The notes under the pieces were generated by a model, which did no database searches, was not told the DNA's origin, and saw only the letters and a program-made list of their open reading frames with translations. A program made the translations under genes and the position numbers. 64,000 nucleotides of DNA from Petrosia ficiformis (Eukaryota; Porifera; Demospongiae; Haplosclerida; Petrosiidae), in assembly GCA_947044365.1 (NCBI GenBank), contig OX345653.1, positions 4,552,001-4,616,000 on the forward strand, given 5' to 3'. Shown here piece by piece: positions 1 through 14,094 of the stretch. Each line of letters opens with the position of its first letter. Positions within the stretch are counted from its first letter, which is position 1.

Positions 1-330
1 GTAAGTACAATACATGTACTCAGTAAGTACAATACATGTACTCAGTATGTACATGTACTCAGTAAGTACCATACATGTACTCAGTAAGCACCATACATGT
101 ACTCAGTAAGTATAATACATGTACTCAGTAAGTACAATACATGTACTCAGTATATACATGTAATCAGTAAGTACAATACATGTACTCAGTAAGTACCATG
201 CATGTACTCAGTAAGTACCATACATGTACTCAGGAAGTACAATACATGTACTTAGTAAGTACAATACATGTACTCAGTATGTACAATACATGTACGTATA
301 CTTTGCATGTCCTCAGTATGTACAAACATA
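1..330. repeat. Minisatellite, about 22-bp unit
   Basis: Tandem array of a roughly 22-bp unit built on CAGTAAGTACAATACATGTA with point variants and some shortened units. It contains the palindromic core TACATGTA. The array starts at or before the window edge. No reading frame of interest crosses it, and 331-541 between it and the XK-related gene shows only AT-rich sequence. Confidence 0.9.
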
Positions 331-541
331 CATTTTACATGTACATACCTCCATATTGAGTAGAATTGATAATTATTGTTTTGTTATTGTTTATTTTTGA
401 AAGTTTACATATGAAATGATATAATTATTGTTGAACAGTTGAAAGTGATTCTCAGTTGAATATATTGTCACATTTGAGACAAATAAACACTTTACACGAA
501 TTAAAACAGCAAGACAAAACAGAAAACAGTTAAATTATTTA

Positions 542-3110
542 TTACACTAATGTTCCATTGATGTTGTATAATTTTGGAGGTGATAATATTTCATCACGTA
601 GTTTAAAGTGTCCGTCATTAGTAGTAGAAGTCATAGTAGTGATAGTAGGAAGTGATGTGATTGGTTCGTTTTGAATGTTTGATGAACTTGGGCTGATATA
701 ACGAGAACAGTCACTAATTGGTATTGTATCTGGTACGATAGCTGAAGTTTTATTTTTTGATTTCTCAGTTTCTGTCTCACTATGATTATCAGAACTCATG
801 AGATAAGATGATGATGTTGAGGTCATTCGATTGTGACCTCCAGTTTCATCCCCTGTGTATTGAGAGCTATGTGATGTATAACTACTTCTTCTATATCTAG
901 CTGGACTGAGTGATGGACTCGATGTATTATATAATTGAGTAAATTCTTGCATAGCATCATGAGTGTGTAGCGGATTAGAAGATTTACGATGCTTCTTTTT
1001 TGTATATGGGCTCTGTTTAGGAGTACAGTTTGCAGAACGAGAATTAGGTGAGCCACGCCTACTACCATATCCACTCTGGGCATATCTTATTGGACTTAAA
1101 CTTCGATGTCTACTGGGCGTTGCTATGATGGGTATATTAATATAATGATTTTGATATTCCAGATAATATGGGCTGAAATCAGTGTAGTTTGTGTCACTGT
1201 AACTTGTGCTACTTTTACGACTGACGTTTCTACCTGGTACAGAATAACAAGGTTCTGAAGATGTACCTGGGACTAATGGATCACTGGATGGAACACTGGA
1301 TGAAACACTGGATGGAACACTGGATGGACCACTGGATAGACCACTGGAAGGATAATGGGATTTTGGCAATCGTCTGGATGTCGGAACAGCATAGGGCATA
1401 GGTTCGTATCTATTCCTTGTCACTCCATTGATCTGTAGAATGGGGGTATTACTAGTTTCTCCTGTTCTATTTTGATCCTCCCCTATTGATGATGGTAGGG
1501 TATGAGGATGGTTAGTAATACCAAAGGATTCAGGAGTTGTCAATGATAGCCGATGATTGTTTCTAATACTTGGTAGATAGTGTCCCATAGACCTCCGCCA
1601 ATCGGGACGTCTTGAAAGAGGAGCACTTTTAGGTATTGGCATTCTCTCCTTTCCAATATCATCTCTACCAGTGTTAGCTGTAGAGTGACGATAGTATCGT
1701 TCAGATCTAGACCTCTGAAGCCATGTTTGACGATCGTTTCTATGCTGAGGCTGGAGAATGGAATTATGACCACTACTGTGATGAGATGTATTGTTGACTC
1801 TAGTTGGTGTGTCTCTTGATATCACATGACTGTCACCTGTTTCCTCTCTTTCTCCTCCAATTAGTACTTTGTGTCCTCTGTATGGAGGGGTATGAGAAAG
1901 CCTGGACTGGTTAGCGACTTGAGCAATAGTGTATTTTGAGACACTTTCAGTAAGAGCAGATAGGTTTGTTAAAGGATTGTAATGAATCGATCCACCCCTG
2001 CTATCCTCTCCAGCTGTTCCTTGTTGTCTTTCTTGCATTCTCTGATTATAAATCATTCCACCAACTCTTACAACAGCAACAGATGCTCTTTCTCCCTCAC
2101 CATCAAGAGGTAGATCGACATTTGCAATGCTGTGACTTGCTTTCTTGTGAAATAATTCACAACAATCACATGCATGAGGTATACCCAGACAAAAGCAGTC
2201 ATTAGTACGTCCTGGATGCCATGCTGCATAATATAGAGCCATGAAAGCTACACCTAGAATATAAAAACTCACAGTGAAGGCAAATATCCAAGGAGCAAAT
2301 ACTAGGTTTGGATATGCAACGTAAAACAAAGCAGAAATAATAAGAGTCTCAACAGATGTAAGTATATGATAGATAATGATTCGGCTCATTGTAGATCCAT
2401 CTCGAACATTGAAATAAAGGAAAGTATAGACAAATGATACAACAATGACAAAAGGTATTTCAAAATGGAGTCTCTTCTTAGGAGGTGTTGTCGTTAGATC
2501 ACCACAAAAGTTTGTTTTTTCAAAAAATGTCCAGATGATGGAAGCTATCCAATGAATACCTATAATAATAGTGATGTAAGGACCATAGGCCAGTGCAAAG
2601 AGAGACAAAGCTACAATCCTTGCAGGAACTAGAAAAGCATGCCAGAAAAATGAAGCGAAATGGGCGGGTAGTACAATACGACGCTTTTCACAGTGAAGTC
2701 GATCGGAAGCGATATAACACAAAACAGTCAGAATTAGAGAGACACTTGCTGAGATTAAACACCCCATCGTTATAGGATAAGGAGATTCATTAAAGTCACC
2801 AGGTGGGTCTGTTGTCAGGGCAACCAATACAACATACAGCTGTACTGTTATAAGTGGAGCAGATGATAAGAATCCATGTAGAAACTGAAGTAATAAAGCA
2901 TCCCTTTTTAGACTGATGACATCATATACAGTTGTATTCATCATTGTTAAGATTATTAGTTGTCCATATCTGAAAAAAAAACGAATATAGAAAATATATA
3001 AAGTTTGTGAATGAGGTATAATATAAACTATAACAATCAAAAGAATAACACATTTATCATGTGCATATATACCTACCATACATACATACATACATACATA
3101 CATACATACA

Positions 3111-3144
<34 letters not shown>

Positions 3145-3222
3145 CCTACCATACATACATACATACATACATACATACATACATACATACATACATACAT
3201 ACATACCCGGTATATACATACA

Positions 3223-3256
<34 letters not shown>

Positions 3257-3365
3257 CCTACCATATACATACATACATACATACATACATACATACATAC
3301 ATACATACATTCATACATACATACATACATACATACATACGTACATACATACATTCATACATACA

Positions 3366-3399
<34 letters not shown>

Positions 3400-3987
3400 G
3401 TGAAAATAATTATGTTTGATTACAACAACAGACATACTGATAAATATCAACAGGTTAACAAGATAAGATAATTCAGTATAGTATACAGTAACTGATAACA
3501 ATAAGTTAATGATGTATAATACAAATACTAATATACTGTAGTGGTGATGTACCCACTATGTACTACTTGGTAATACCCTTGACAGTATATAATGTGATAG
3601 TGTTTGCATGATAAAGTTTAACCTGTAGACATGTCCAAATCCTATGACATGTGAAAAGATGGATGGCACTCTAAATAACTTGTGGTATTGTTGTAATTCT
3701 CTGTCATCAGGATGAGCCTGTTGTAAAGACTTGTACAACCTGTCTTGATCTCTATACCATACAAGAGATACTACACTCAGAACCAGTATAGGAAATAGAA
3801 GAGTGGAAGATATAAGAGAGAATACCACATATTGTTCATTCCTATAATTCAGAACTGCAGACCATACTCCAAACATGAACTGTAACATATACGCTATGAG
3901 ACACAATACCCAGAATATAACCTGAACTAATAGGACACAGCCCCTTAGGCATTTCCGACATTTGCTATTGTTTTTATGATGCTCCAT
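542..3987 (-). CDS. XK-related (XKR) multi-pass membrane protein, probable phospholipid scramblase
   Basis: Two coding exons, 3987-3623 and 2969-542, joined in phase 2 (donor CTACAG/GTTAAA, acceptor TTTTTCAG) to give about 930 residues. The N-terminal ~390 residues are XK-family. There is an N-terminal hydrophobic pair, then the family-typical junction ending HVYRYGQ, then an MNTTVYDVISLKRDALLLQ-type segment and a row of membrane helices ending near a Cys-rich stretch (CFCLGIPHACDCC). Family knowledge: XKR4/8/9-type proteins expose phosphatidylserine, often after caspase cleavage; XK itself pairs with VPS13A. The remaining ~500 residues are a low-complexity Ser/Pro/Arg-rich tail, far longer than usual for the family. 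I see no DEVD-like site in it. The start Met at 3987 has a fair context (CCATGG) and is preceded by a possible 5' UTR acceptor. The intron holds a large TACA microsatellite. Confidence 0.88.
3073..3395. repeat. (TACA)n microsatellite in XK-related intron
   Basis: Several hundred bases of CATA/TACA tetranucleotide repeat, broken at intervals by TATATACCTACC and similar interruptions. It lies wholly inside the intron 2970-3622 on the minus strand. Long open frames reading YIHT or MYVC repeats on either strand come from this repeat and are not genes. Confidence 0.95.
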
Positions 3988-6259
3988 GGAATCTATGAAT
4001 AAAATATTATGAATACATGACTATTATACTAATACACTATACAATTTAACAAACGTTTGTTTTTAATAATGGATAAGTGTGTGTATGTGTGCGTGTGTGT
4101 GGGAGGAGGTCAGTAATGAGTCTAGACACTAACAAACGATGTTAGTATAATTATATTCATGATCAGATATTTATTAGACCCCCCATCATTGTAAACATCT
4201 TGTGAAATGTATCATTCAAATGGTTTATAAATATCTAATAATCTTTATACTTTCACGTGTTTACCTCCATCTATCTATCTATGCATTCATCTATTTATCC
4301 ATTTATCTAATTCATACATATTATATTCAATAGAAGATGCTTGCTTTCTCGCTCTAATAGTAACTTACATACCAGTAATTCTCCATGGATTCACAATTAA
4401 GTTGTCAAATGATTATATTATAGTCAAAACAAGGGATATCTGTGTGGTCTCTCAGAAACCATTGACAAACAGTTCTTTTAAGTATGCACAATATTATATT
4501 ATATTGTGTGTACACTTATAAAGTGTATTATGAACACATCTTGGCAACACTCTAAGATTATTACCACAGCTGTATTACTGACCTTATTATTAGAGTAAAT
4601 ACTATTTGCTTGAAATATCAGCAGCTGGAGAGAATTATAATAATAATTATGAATTATATATATATATATATATATATAATTATGTATAACAATTGTAAAA
4701 TTATAAATCATTATTGCATACACACATTTTCTTATAGATCTATCTTTGCATGATATAATATAATAATACTTACTTTGAAATTAAATGATAAAAAGAGATA
4801 CAACTTCACTATAAAGTCTCATCACCTCTTAAAATGTATACAGTTTATATAAAGACTGATCACTAACAGTTTCTGCAACTCGACCTGTCATACAGTGTTG
4901 CTACATGCTAACTGGCGCTTTGTGGGTGGGGCATTTATAATCAAAGCGCGTGGGTGTATTAAATTTCCGATGTGATTATAAACTCCCAAAGTACTCCTTT
5001 TGTAGTGTTCCTAAACTTCCCTTATGAATGTGTTATTGCATAATTCATTTACTCATTTTATGTGTATGTATGTATGTGAACTATTGTGTAGTTGCATATA
5101 TATATTACAACGGGATTATATACCACAATGAGAGGTGGCCGTGTTTATTAAATTAGCAACAGAGATGTTTTACCAACTGTAGTATCACATAAACAGATTT
5201 AATTATCTAAAATACAAACAATCAGAATGTTGAATTATTGTGAATGAAAATAGTTGTAATCCAAGATTGCAACATGATTGTTAACCAATGCAATGAAGAT
5301 TAGAAATGGAGATAAATACGTATATATATACGTATGTGCCCAGCAGAGAACAGCTGATTCATTTCGGTTGTGCAGCACTAAAAAGCTAGTTGTATTATTA
5401 TCAATGTACTATCAACAATTATATAGAACTCAGTTATGCTATATAAATACAAAAGTATATAAATGTAATAATATGAAAAAAGCATCCTTGAATCAATTTA
5501 TGTATTTGTAATTACTCTCGTTTCACAATGCAGCATTATTTTGAGACAAGTTGTAGAAGTAATTTTTTTAGCCAATGGTAATAACACATACACTAGTGTG
5601 ATAATGTATATTCAATGTTGTTACATTGTTTGAAAGACGATGCAATGTTCTACACTTTGTAATTTTCTGTTTGATGCGTATAGATCTCTTACCACACAAA
5701 ACAATTCAATCATTTGTTTGAATACAAATGTATAACACGTCATACATGCATATACATACATACATACATACATAGTTTATACATACATACATGTACATAC
5801 ATAGCTTATATGTACATACATACAAACTTTTTATGTATGTACATACTTAGTTTGTACATACGTTCATATATACATACGCAGTTTATACATACGTACATAC
5901 GTAGTTTATACTTACATATGTATGTACATACATAGTTTATACATATTCATATACATAGTTTATACATATACACATGTACATGTATTAAAATATTATATAT
6001 GTAAGTACATACATCAATGTTTAAAAGTTTAAAGTGGTCAGGAAGACCAAAATCAACTCCGCAAGTGTAGTAAACATCAGTGCCCTTGATAGTTATAGTT
6101 ATTATAATGATTCTACTTTGAAACCATGTTTTAATACTATGTAGTTCCCTAGTATACATACATGGAGAATCTCTACTTGAGATTTGCTGTATAGAACATA
6201 CTTATAATTATGTACATAATAAGGTGTGGCAAGGGTAGGGCACTTTTTACTTCTGAAGA
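3988..6259. other. Intergenic, AT-rich; promoter side of both flanking genes
   Basis: No conserved gene seen. The stretch holds a (TA)n run near 4654-4678, a GC-rich island at about 4905-4955 with a short inverted repeat (GCGCTTTG ... CAAAGCGC), and degenerate TACA-type repeats with a recurring TAGTTTATACATAC motif at about 5750-5990. The island could be the distal promoter of the minus-strand XK-related gene, since the 5' UTR is probably spliced. Confidence 0.6.
5750..5990. repeat. Degenerate TACA-type repeat with TAGTTTATACATAC motif
   Basis: Repeated blocks of CATACATACATA separated by TAGTTTATACATAC-like spacers. This is simple-sequence expansion with drift. Short open frames here are artefacts of the repeat. 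Confidence 0.7.
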
Positions 6260-7955
<1,696 letters not shown>

Positions 7956-8056
7956 CAACATATTAATTAGTTTATAAGTTTATTAGTTTTGATTTGTGCT
8001 GAATGCGAAATGTATTAATTATTATTATTATTATTAGTATTACTATAGAGTTTGTA

Positions 8057-10001
8057 TTACATTGAGCCACCTTGTGGTGGTAAGATCTGTGCTAACCACT
8101 GTTGAATGTCAGATAATTCCTATTGAGGAGAATGATTTGTGATGAGTGATCAGATTAGTAATCAATATGAATAAAGATGCAGATCAGTGACCAGATCGGT
8201 AATCAATACCACTCATTATTGAATAGAAATCATGTCAATACTACAAATGGCCAATAGAAATCTACTATTATCTGGTTCCTTCAGCATTATCAATACTTTG
8301 GGTATCAAAAACCTCATGATAAACACTTAGTACAATATTAGTACATCACTAAAAACTACTAAGTAACAACAATGACTATGAAATTGGTAAACATCCACTA
8401 TACATGACTGATCAGTGGATTGTTTATTAATGTGTTGTTATTATGAAACATACCTGAGGTGATGAGGAGTGTACTAATCCTTTATACGTGTTGAAAGTGT
8501 GATTTTTACAATTTATGGATTTGAAAAATTCAGCAGTCATTTCACCAAATTTATAAGATACTACAGGATCTGAATCACCTGTAATAAATACCAACAATTG
8601 AAATATAAACACACACACACACACACACACATACACATACACACATACACACATACGCATACACACACACACACACACACATACACTAGAGTACCATGGC
8701 ATTGTAATATGGGAATATTTTTATTAGTTTCCATAGCTTCCTGTAAAAATGTAATCATGATAATAGGACTTATACCAACCAACACTCTCTCCTTACTTTT
8801 GATAGCTTATCATTAATAGGCACCCAAAAACTAAGACATAAGAGACCAGCTAATGGACGTTTATATGTTAGAGCAGAGAATGTAGCCAAAGAGCCTCCTT
8901 GTGAGAAACCACCTTGTTTGGTGATGAAATGTATCCGTAAGTCAATGGATAGAAGATGGATGGAGGATGGATGGAGGATAGATGGATGGATGAATGGAGA
9001 ATATATTAATGAGTGGATGGATTAATGAATGAACGAAAGAATTAATTGATGGATTAGTGGAACAATCATACCAAGTAAAATCCTGTTGGATGGTATTCCG
9101 GACTCTTCTATACTTTCCAATGCAGCATGTACTGTGAAATTAAATATATTATAATTGTATGTAACACTACAAACACTATTACTATCTTGAGCTGCCTTTC
9201 GTATCCCTGGCTCATCTTCTGTTCCTCCTTTGTTCAAAGAATATATATCAAACCTAATAATGCCAAAGATATGTATATATGTATACGAACATAATTATCC
9301 ACTTACCAACTTGGCATTCTGAAGCCACTATTAACTGAAACAGGCATTACAGAGCTGAAAATGAAAATAACATAATCACCATTCATAAACAGAACTTACA
9401 AAATGAGCCTCATAATTGTACTTATACCGTAAATTTGTTTTTTATAAAAAAGAAGCGAAACAAGAATAAAAAAAAAACAAAAGAGAATGTAGGGATGCAA
9501 AACAAAAAAAAAGCACAATACCAAGATTGTGATGGTACCCTAACTACTTCCACATAACAACCTCACATAAGTAAAGCAAAACACAAAAATGTATATTTAT
9601 ATAGGGTTGTTATGTAAATTATAGAAATGATTAGTTAATTTTGTTGCTAATGATATGATGTATCTGTAGGTGGATTTGTTTTGATCAATGAATAAATGAT
9701 CATGAACTGCTACATGAACTCACGCTGTGGGGCAAATAATCTTTACATAGGGTGGACATATATCTTTAAAAATGGAGGCCCAACCATGTCTATGAAAATG
9801 AGTGGAAATGTAATTTGTACATGTATCGTTAAAAGACTGAGAGCACTTGCCCAGTATCTCCTAATCCATGTAGAAACAGTAACTATTAAAGAAGGATCTT
9901 ATATGATGGTGAAGTACATATAACATATTATTGCTTACTGTTGCTGTTTGCTTTGTAGCACCATCTATGGTAACACAGCTTTTACCTAATAATCCAGCCA
10001 T
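8057..10001 (-). CDS. LYPLA1: Acyl-protein thioesterase / lysophospholipase (LYPLA1/2 type)
   Basis: Ten exons on the minus strand (high to low): 10001-9939, 9882-9851, 9789-9724, 9354-9307, 9253-9183, 9131-9072, 8912-8797, 8740-8695, 8578-8454, 8119-8057; 229 residues, the usual family length. Alpha/beta hydrolase: oxyanion strand LLFLHGLGDTG, nucleophile elbow GGFSQGG with Ser117, acid Asp171 (DSDPVV), His204 (GLVHSSS). The conserved MPSWFD and DEPGI motifs are present. Family role: removes palmitoyl groups from cytosolic faces of proteins such as Ras and G-alpha and hydrolyses lysophospholipids. The second intron (9850-9790) starts with GC (GG/GCAAGT), the only way to keep GDTG/HGWA in frame. 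I cannot tell LYPLA1 from LYPLA2. The gene starts 85 bp from the divergent gene at 10087. Confidence 0.93.
8608..8690. repeat. (CA)n microsatellite in LYPLA intron
   Basis: CACACA tract with CATACA interruptions between the exons ending 8578 and 8695. Cys/Val-repeat open frames on the minus strand come from it. Confidence 0.95.
8950..9060. repeat. GGAT-rich simple repeat in LYPLA intron
   Basis: Degenerate GATGGATGGAGGATGGATGG tract inside the intron 8913-9071. Confidence 0.8.
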
Positions 10002-10086
10002 ATTCATTAGACCTCGCCCAACTGAATTCTCATGGGACTTTGACCTCTCATTTGTCTCTCATTCAAGATTTAAACTGTTAGAAACG
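10002..10086. promoter_or_regulatory. Shared divergent promoter, LYPLA and unknown gene
   Basis: Only 85 bp separate the two start codons, which point away from each other, so the promoters and 5' leaders must share or overlap this stretch and possibly the first exons. No clear TATA box was seen. Confidence 0.55.
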
Positions 10087-11218
10087 ATGAGCAAAACTAA
10101 CCCAGAACCATTGCAAACTAACCCAGAACCATTACAAACATTGTATGATTACCTTCGCAGTTGTCAGAAAGTTGGACTGCAGGCAGGTATCAAGCATGGA
10201 GAGTAAGTGAATTTTTGCAACATGTGCAAGTATATACAGGCTATATATTATATATACAAATTACATATATATAATATATAATTATATATACCTTGATTTC
10301 TTGTTTCAACATATTTCATTGTAGAAAGATAAGATAATTATATTAGATCTACACTTACATTCTAGAGTTTCTGTGGAAGTTTGTACTGAAGATGATGTTA
10401 TCCGTAGTGATTGTACTGGAGATGCTATTTGTAAGGATGGTGCTAAAAAAACTGCATTAAAAATTGTAGAAAAAATGTTTGTTTGGAGAAAATTTTCATC
10501 AGGAGACACACAAAAAGGAGATAATAATTATCTTGTGAGAGAATAATGATTAATAAATGATTTATAATATTATTGTTATTGTCTTCTGTAGACATTTTAT
10601 CATAAAACACAATGTTTAGCACTGAAGGAAATGTCAGTAGTACTTCAGCCTGTGGAAGATAGTGATCATCTGCCGGGTTCATGTAGGTTGTATACTGTAT
10701 ATATTACTTATAATAATGAATTGAAAATTACAGCTATATTTGAAAGGGTACCCCTCCTTGATGGTTCGAATAATGATGAAGTAACTTTGAAAAACCAAAA
10801 TGATGATTATATTGCTATGCACGATTACAAACTGGTTTCCGGTTCATTTGTAAGTGGTCAACAGATTTATGCATGTGTATGTATGTATGTATATAAGTAA
10901 CTATGTATGCATATAAAATTATGTATTTTAAGAAAATTTTCCTCATAGGACACTCTAAAAGAACAAAATGCTAATCTACTCATTACAATATTTTATTCAC
11001 AAATTAAAGAGAAAAGGTTTAATATTGCACTGTACTTCCAAAGTAAGGACGGGTCTGTAAAATCCAACTGTTATTTGGTACCCAAAGAATCAGAGATAAC
11101 TATAGAAAAAGTTCAGATTAATGACGATGATCATGAAAAAGTTATGCATCTTGACCATCTTCATTTCAGTACTACTTTCATCAATCCTGGAGGAGATACT
11201 GGAGGAGATACTGGATGA
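10087..11218 (+). CDS. Conserved-structure protein of unknown function, copy A
   Basis: Five exons: 10087-10202, 10366-10534, 10592-10682, 10734-10849, 10949-11218; 253 residues. I recognise no domain. It is clearly paralogous to the next gene (11934-13320): both have an N-terminal YDYLRSCQ / FTYLKSCK segment, then TEDDVI / DEDDVI, TFYHKT / TFYHGT, IFERV / LFKRV and NPGGD near the end. All four intron positions share phase (2, 0, 1, 0). The N terminus holds a short duplication (TNPEPLQ twice), and the C terminus ends in a GGDTGGDTG repeat. No signal peptide or membrane segment; predicted soluble. Possibly a lineage-specific family. Start chosen as the first Met before the homology. Confidence 0.75.
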
Positions 11219-11933
11219 GTAGGGGTACCAATATCTAAGCTAGTATACTCTATTACATAAAAGAACACACAACTATTTTTTTTATTTTTGTGATTCTTTT
11301 GATTACCCATTTATAATATATGCACTCTATAGAGACTTGAAAATTCATTAATTTTCTTTGTGTACTATATATATACACCTGCAGCTGTGTCATAATATTT
11401 ACATTAAATTGTAATATTTCTATAGCTTCTGTGGTGAAAGGTTAATTAATGATAATTGTCTACTCAGTAAGACAAACTCTGCAAAAAGCATAACTATTTA
11501 CATATGCATTGCTTTTGTTGTTACAATTATTAATTATTATGGTATGCATAAGTATAAGTTTAGTCCATAACAATGACAATTAACATATAATTCATATTGT
11601 ATTTTTAATAAAAGTTAATAAATTATTGCGATTACAAACGCTGTCAATACCTTGTGTGTTTGAAAATCAAACAATTTGTGTTTATCTTTGTGACCTCAAA
11701 GAAACAAACTAACAGAATGACATCATTTTGTGGTTTTCATAATGACAATTTGGTTTGTCATGTGGAAACCATTGTCATATGACGTTGTCTGAACCTCACA
11801 AGGTATCTAATTTTAATTGAGCGTGGGTGGGTTGTTGATAAAAGCTTCACACTCAGGCTTGTTTTTGCAGAAATAAAAAGTTATCAAGTGGTCACTGTGT
11901 CACTACTACACTGTATTCCTGAACTACAATAAA
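11219..11933. other. Intergenic between the two paralogues
   Basis: AT-rich, no ORF of interest. The last ~250 bp probably carry the promoter of the downstream copy, with a CRE-like TGACATCA and repeated TTTGTG/CAAAC words. No TATA element can be assigned with confidence. Confidence 0.5.
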
Positions 11934-13320
11934 ATGGCCACTGCAGCAGATAAAGAAATGATACAAATATTTACTTATTTGAAGAGCTGTAAGAGCAATC
12001 TCTTTCATGGTATTATAGAGGAGACATTTGAGTAAGTTATGATAACTATATAAGTAGATCTCTTTCTCAATATTCTATATATATGTATACACTATAAATT
12101 ACAGCATTGAGTGTACATAACCACACATTCACAAGTATCTATATCTCAATGACGTGAATCCACTCAACATTTCCTTTCTTAAACTATTGAATATTGTTAT
12201 AATACAACTATAAACTATTCTGTTGTATTCAAAGAAGTATATAAATCCTATTACAAATACATACATTTATCTTTATAGTGAGGATGATGTAATTGAGAAA
12301 GATGGTTCGAACACTTCAAAACTACGTGCTCTTGCACCTAAATACAAACAGAAAGATAGAATAATAATTGGGAAAAGAGGACCAGAGAAACACTCACCTA
12401 TTACTTTGGTTGAGTTCAAAGAAGATGATCATAATTTACTTGTAAGAATGATAGATATGGCTAGACTTGTGAAATAATTATATTTTTCTATTTTTAGACA
12501 TTTTATCATGGTACGAGGTACATTGATGCAGAACCATCTGTAGTTATGCTTGACACTTGCGATGGAGATGTACCTTTAACAGGTAGGTTGAATTATATTT
12601 AAAATGTTTGAATTACTGAATTTCTAACAGGTTTATTTAAAAGGGTATGTTTGGATGATTTCTGTAGCAAAACAAACTTGATAAACCTTGAAGATCTATA
12701 TATTGCGATATGTCCGGGGGAAAATCCTGTTTTAAAATCTGTTCCTAAGGTAGGAAGAATATAATTATCTATGTATCTTCGCTAGTTTCAATGTATTATA
12801 AGTACATAATTTGACTTTTTTGCAGGCTGAGATTCAAGCATTAAGAGATAGCATCTCAACAATGATTACCATCTTTAATGCTGGAAAGACAAATGATGGC
12901 TACGACTGTGCATTATTCTTCCCTAATTCTGAGGGAAGTAAAATATATAATTATTATTTGGATCCAAGAGATTCTAGTGCTATTGGTATCGATAGAATTC
13001 GTGTTGATAATAAAAAACAAGACGAAGTCACTGAGTTGCATTACAATCATCTGTTTTTCAGAATTGATTACCATAATCCTGGAGGAGATAAAAAGATCGA
13101 AGAAGTTGATAGTGACCAAGTAGTCCATCATGTTATATCTGATAACACATCAGATCTTGATGATTCAATGACAGAGTCTACTACTGCTCCCATAACACAC
13201 AAACTCTCTCTACATAGTAAAGGGTATGATGGTGAAATGGTCAATGGGTATATTGGTGGAAAAATACGTGTTGAAGAGTTGGATGACATTGAGAAAGACT
13301 CTGGAACTTTTAGTCACTGA
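11934..13320 (+). CDS. Conserved-structure protein of unknown function, copy B
   Basis: Five exons: 11934-12031, 12279-12441, 12498-12582, 12631-12749, 12826-13320; 319 residues. It is paralogous to the gene at 10087-11218 (see there), with identical phases at all four introns, so the two arose by tandem duplication. The last exon is longer than in copy A. After NPGGDKKIEEVD it adds an acidic, Ser/Thr-rich tail (SDNTSDLDDSMTEST) that copy A lacks. No recognised domain, no membrane segment. Function unknown; the conserved core with two SCxK/Q-like helices and a beta-rich second half suggests a compact soluble fold, which is inference only. Confidence 0.75.
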
Positions 13321-14094
13321 TATATGTATTTAGAGAGTCATCTAGTAATGACATCAACTATTACTTGATGGCCATGTATATTTTTTGTATTATATTACAA
13401 TTATTATATATATAACCATGTATGGTATACGTTAAGCATTATAATTAAGTGTTATTTTCAAAGTTGTTGCTTTTAATTTGTAATCTGTTGTGAAAAAAAT
13501 TTCATTTTCAAAATAAACATGTTTTTAGTAAAACTAACTTTTAATGACTAATGAGAGTATACACAGCCTCTGATTAGATATCAGACACTTTAATATATGG
13601 GTTATCATCCATGTTGTATATTCCTTTCCTGATTCAAACAACATGGATGATAACCCTAACTATCCCAGGGCTTAAACTGGGAGCTCCGCCCCCCAGACCC
13701 CCCCAGTTTGTCAGGATCGTCGATATATACTATACTAAGCATTGTCGATATTTACTAAATATCGATTGTTCTGATAAATATCGATGGTTTTCCTAAATAT
13801 CGATTGTTATCGAATTTTGACACAAACGGCACCCCATATTAATATATTATGATAGATACTGACATGCTTGAGGGTTGTATGCTATTTTGTGAGTGGGTGG
13901 GTTGTGAAATTATTACAATTTATAGTAGTAGATGTATATGAAATCATCATATGAATGTCTGTTTGTATGTCCATATTACTGTCAAGTAAGCAGAGGGGAA
14001 AATACCAAGGATTTTCCCTTAGCATTTCATGTGATGATAAGCATCTATATTATGGTTAAGAGTTGATATACAGCTTTTAGATTATCTAGAAATT
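13321..14094. repeat. Probable transposon remnant with hairpin and TATCGAT repeats
   Basis: Downstream of the unknown pair. Contains a perfect 19-bp inverted repeat (13599-13617 with 13638-13656), a GC-rich run around 13680-13705 (CCCCCCAGACCCCCC type, often seen at ends of DNA transposons) and four copies of an AAATATCGAT-like word between 13720 and 13815. No transposase frame. The rest is AT-rich and featureless. Confidence 0.5.

Noticed and set aside
1..330. CRISPR-like regular repeats
   Set aside because: Units are contiguous with no unique spacers, and the genome is plainly eukaryotic; a minisatellite.
3011..3471. Long open frames of YIHTYIHT or MYVCMYVC
   Set aside because: Frame-independent translation of the TACA microsatellite inside an XK-related intron.
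8427..8816. Cys/Val- and His/Thr-rich frames
   Set aside because: (CA)n tract in an intron; the real exons of the thioesterase lie on either side.
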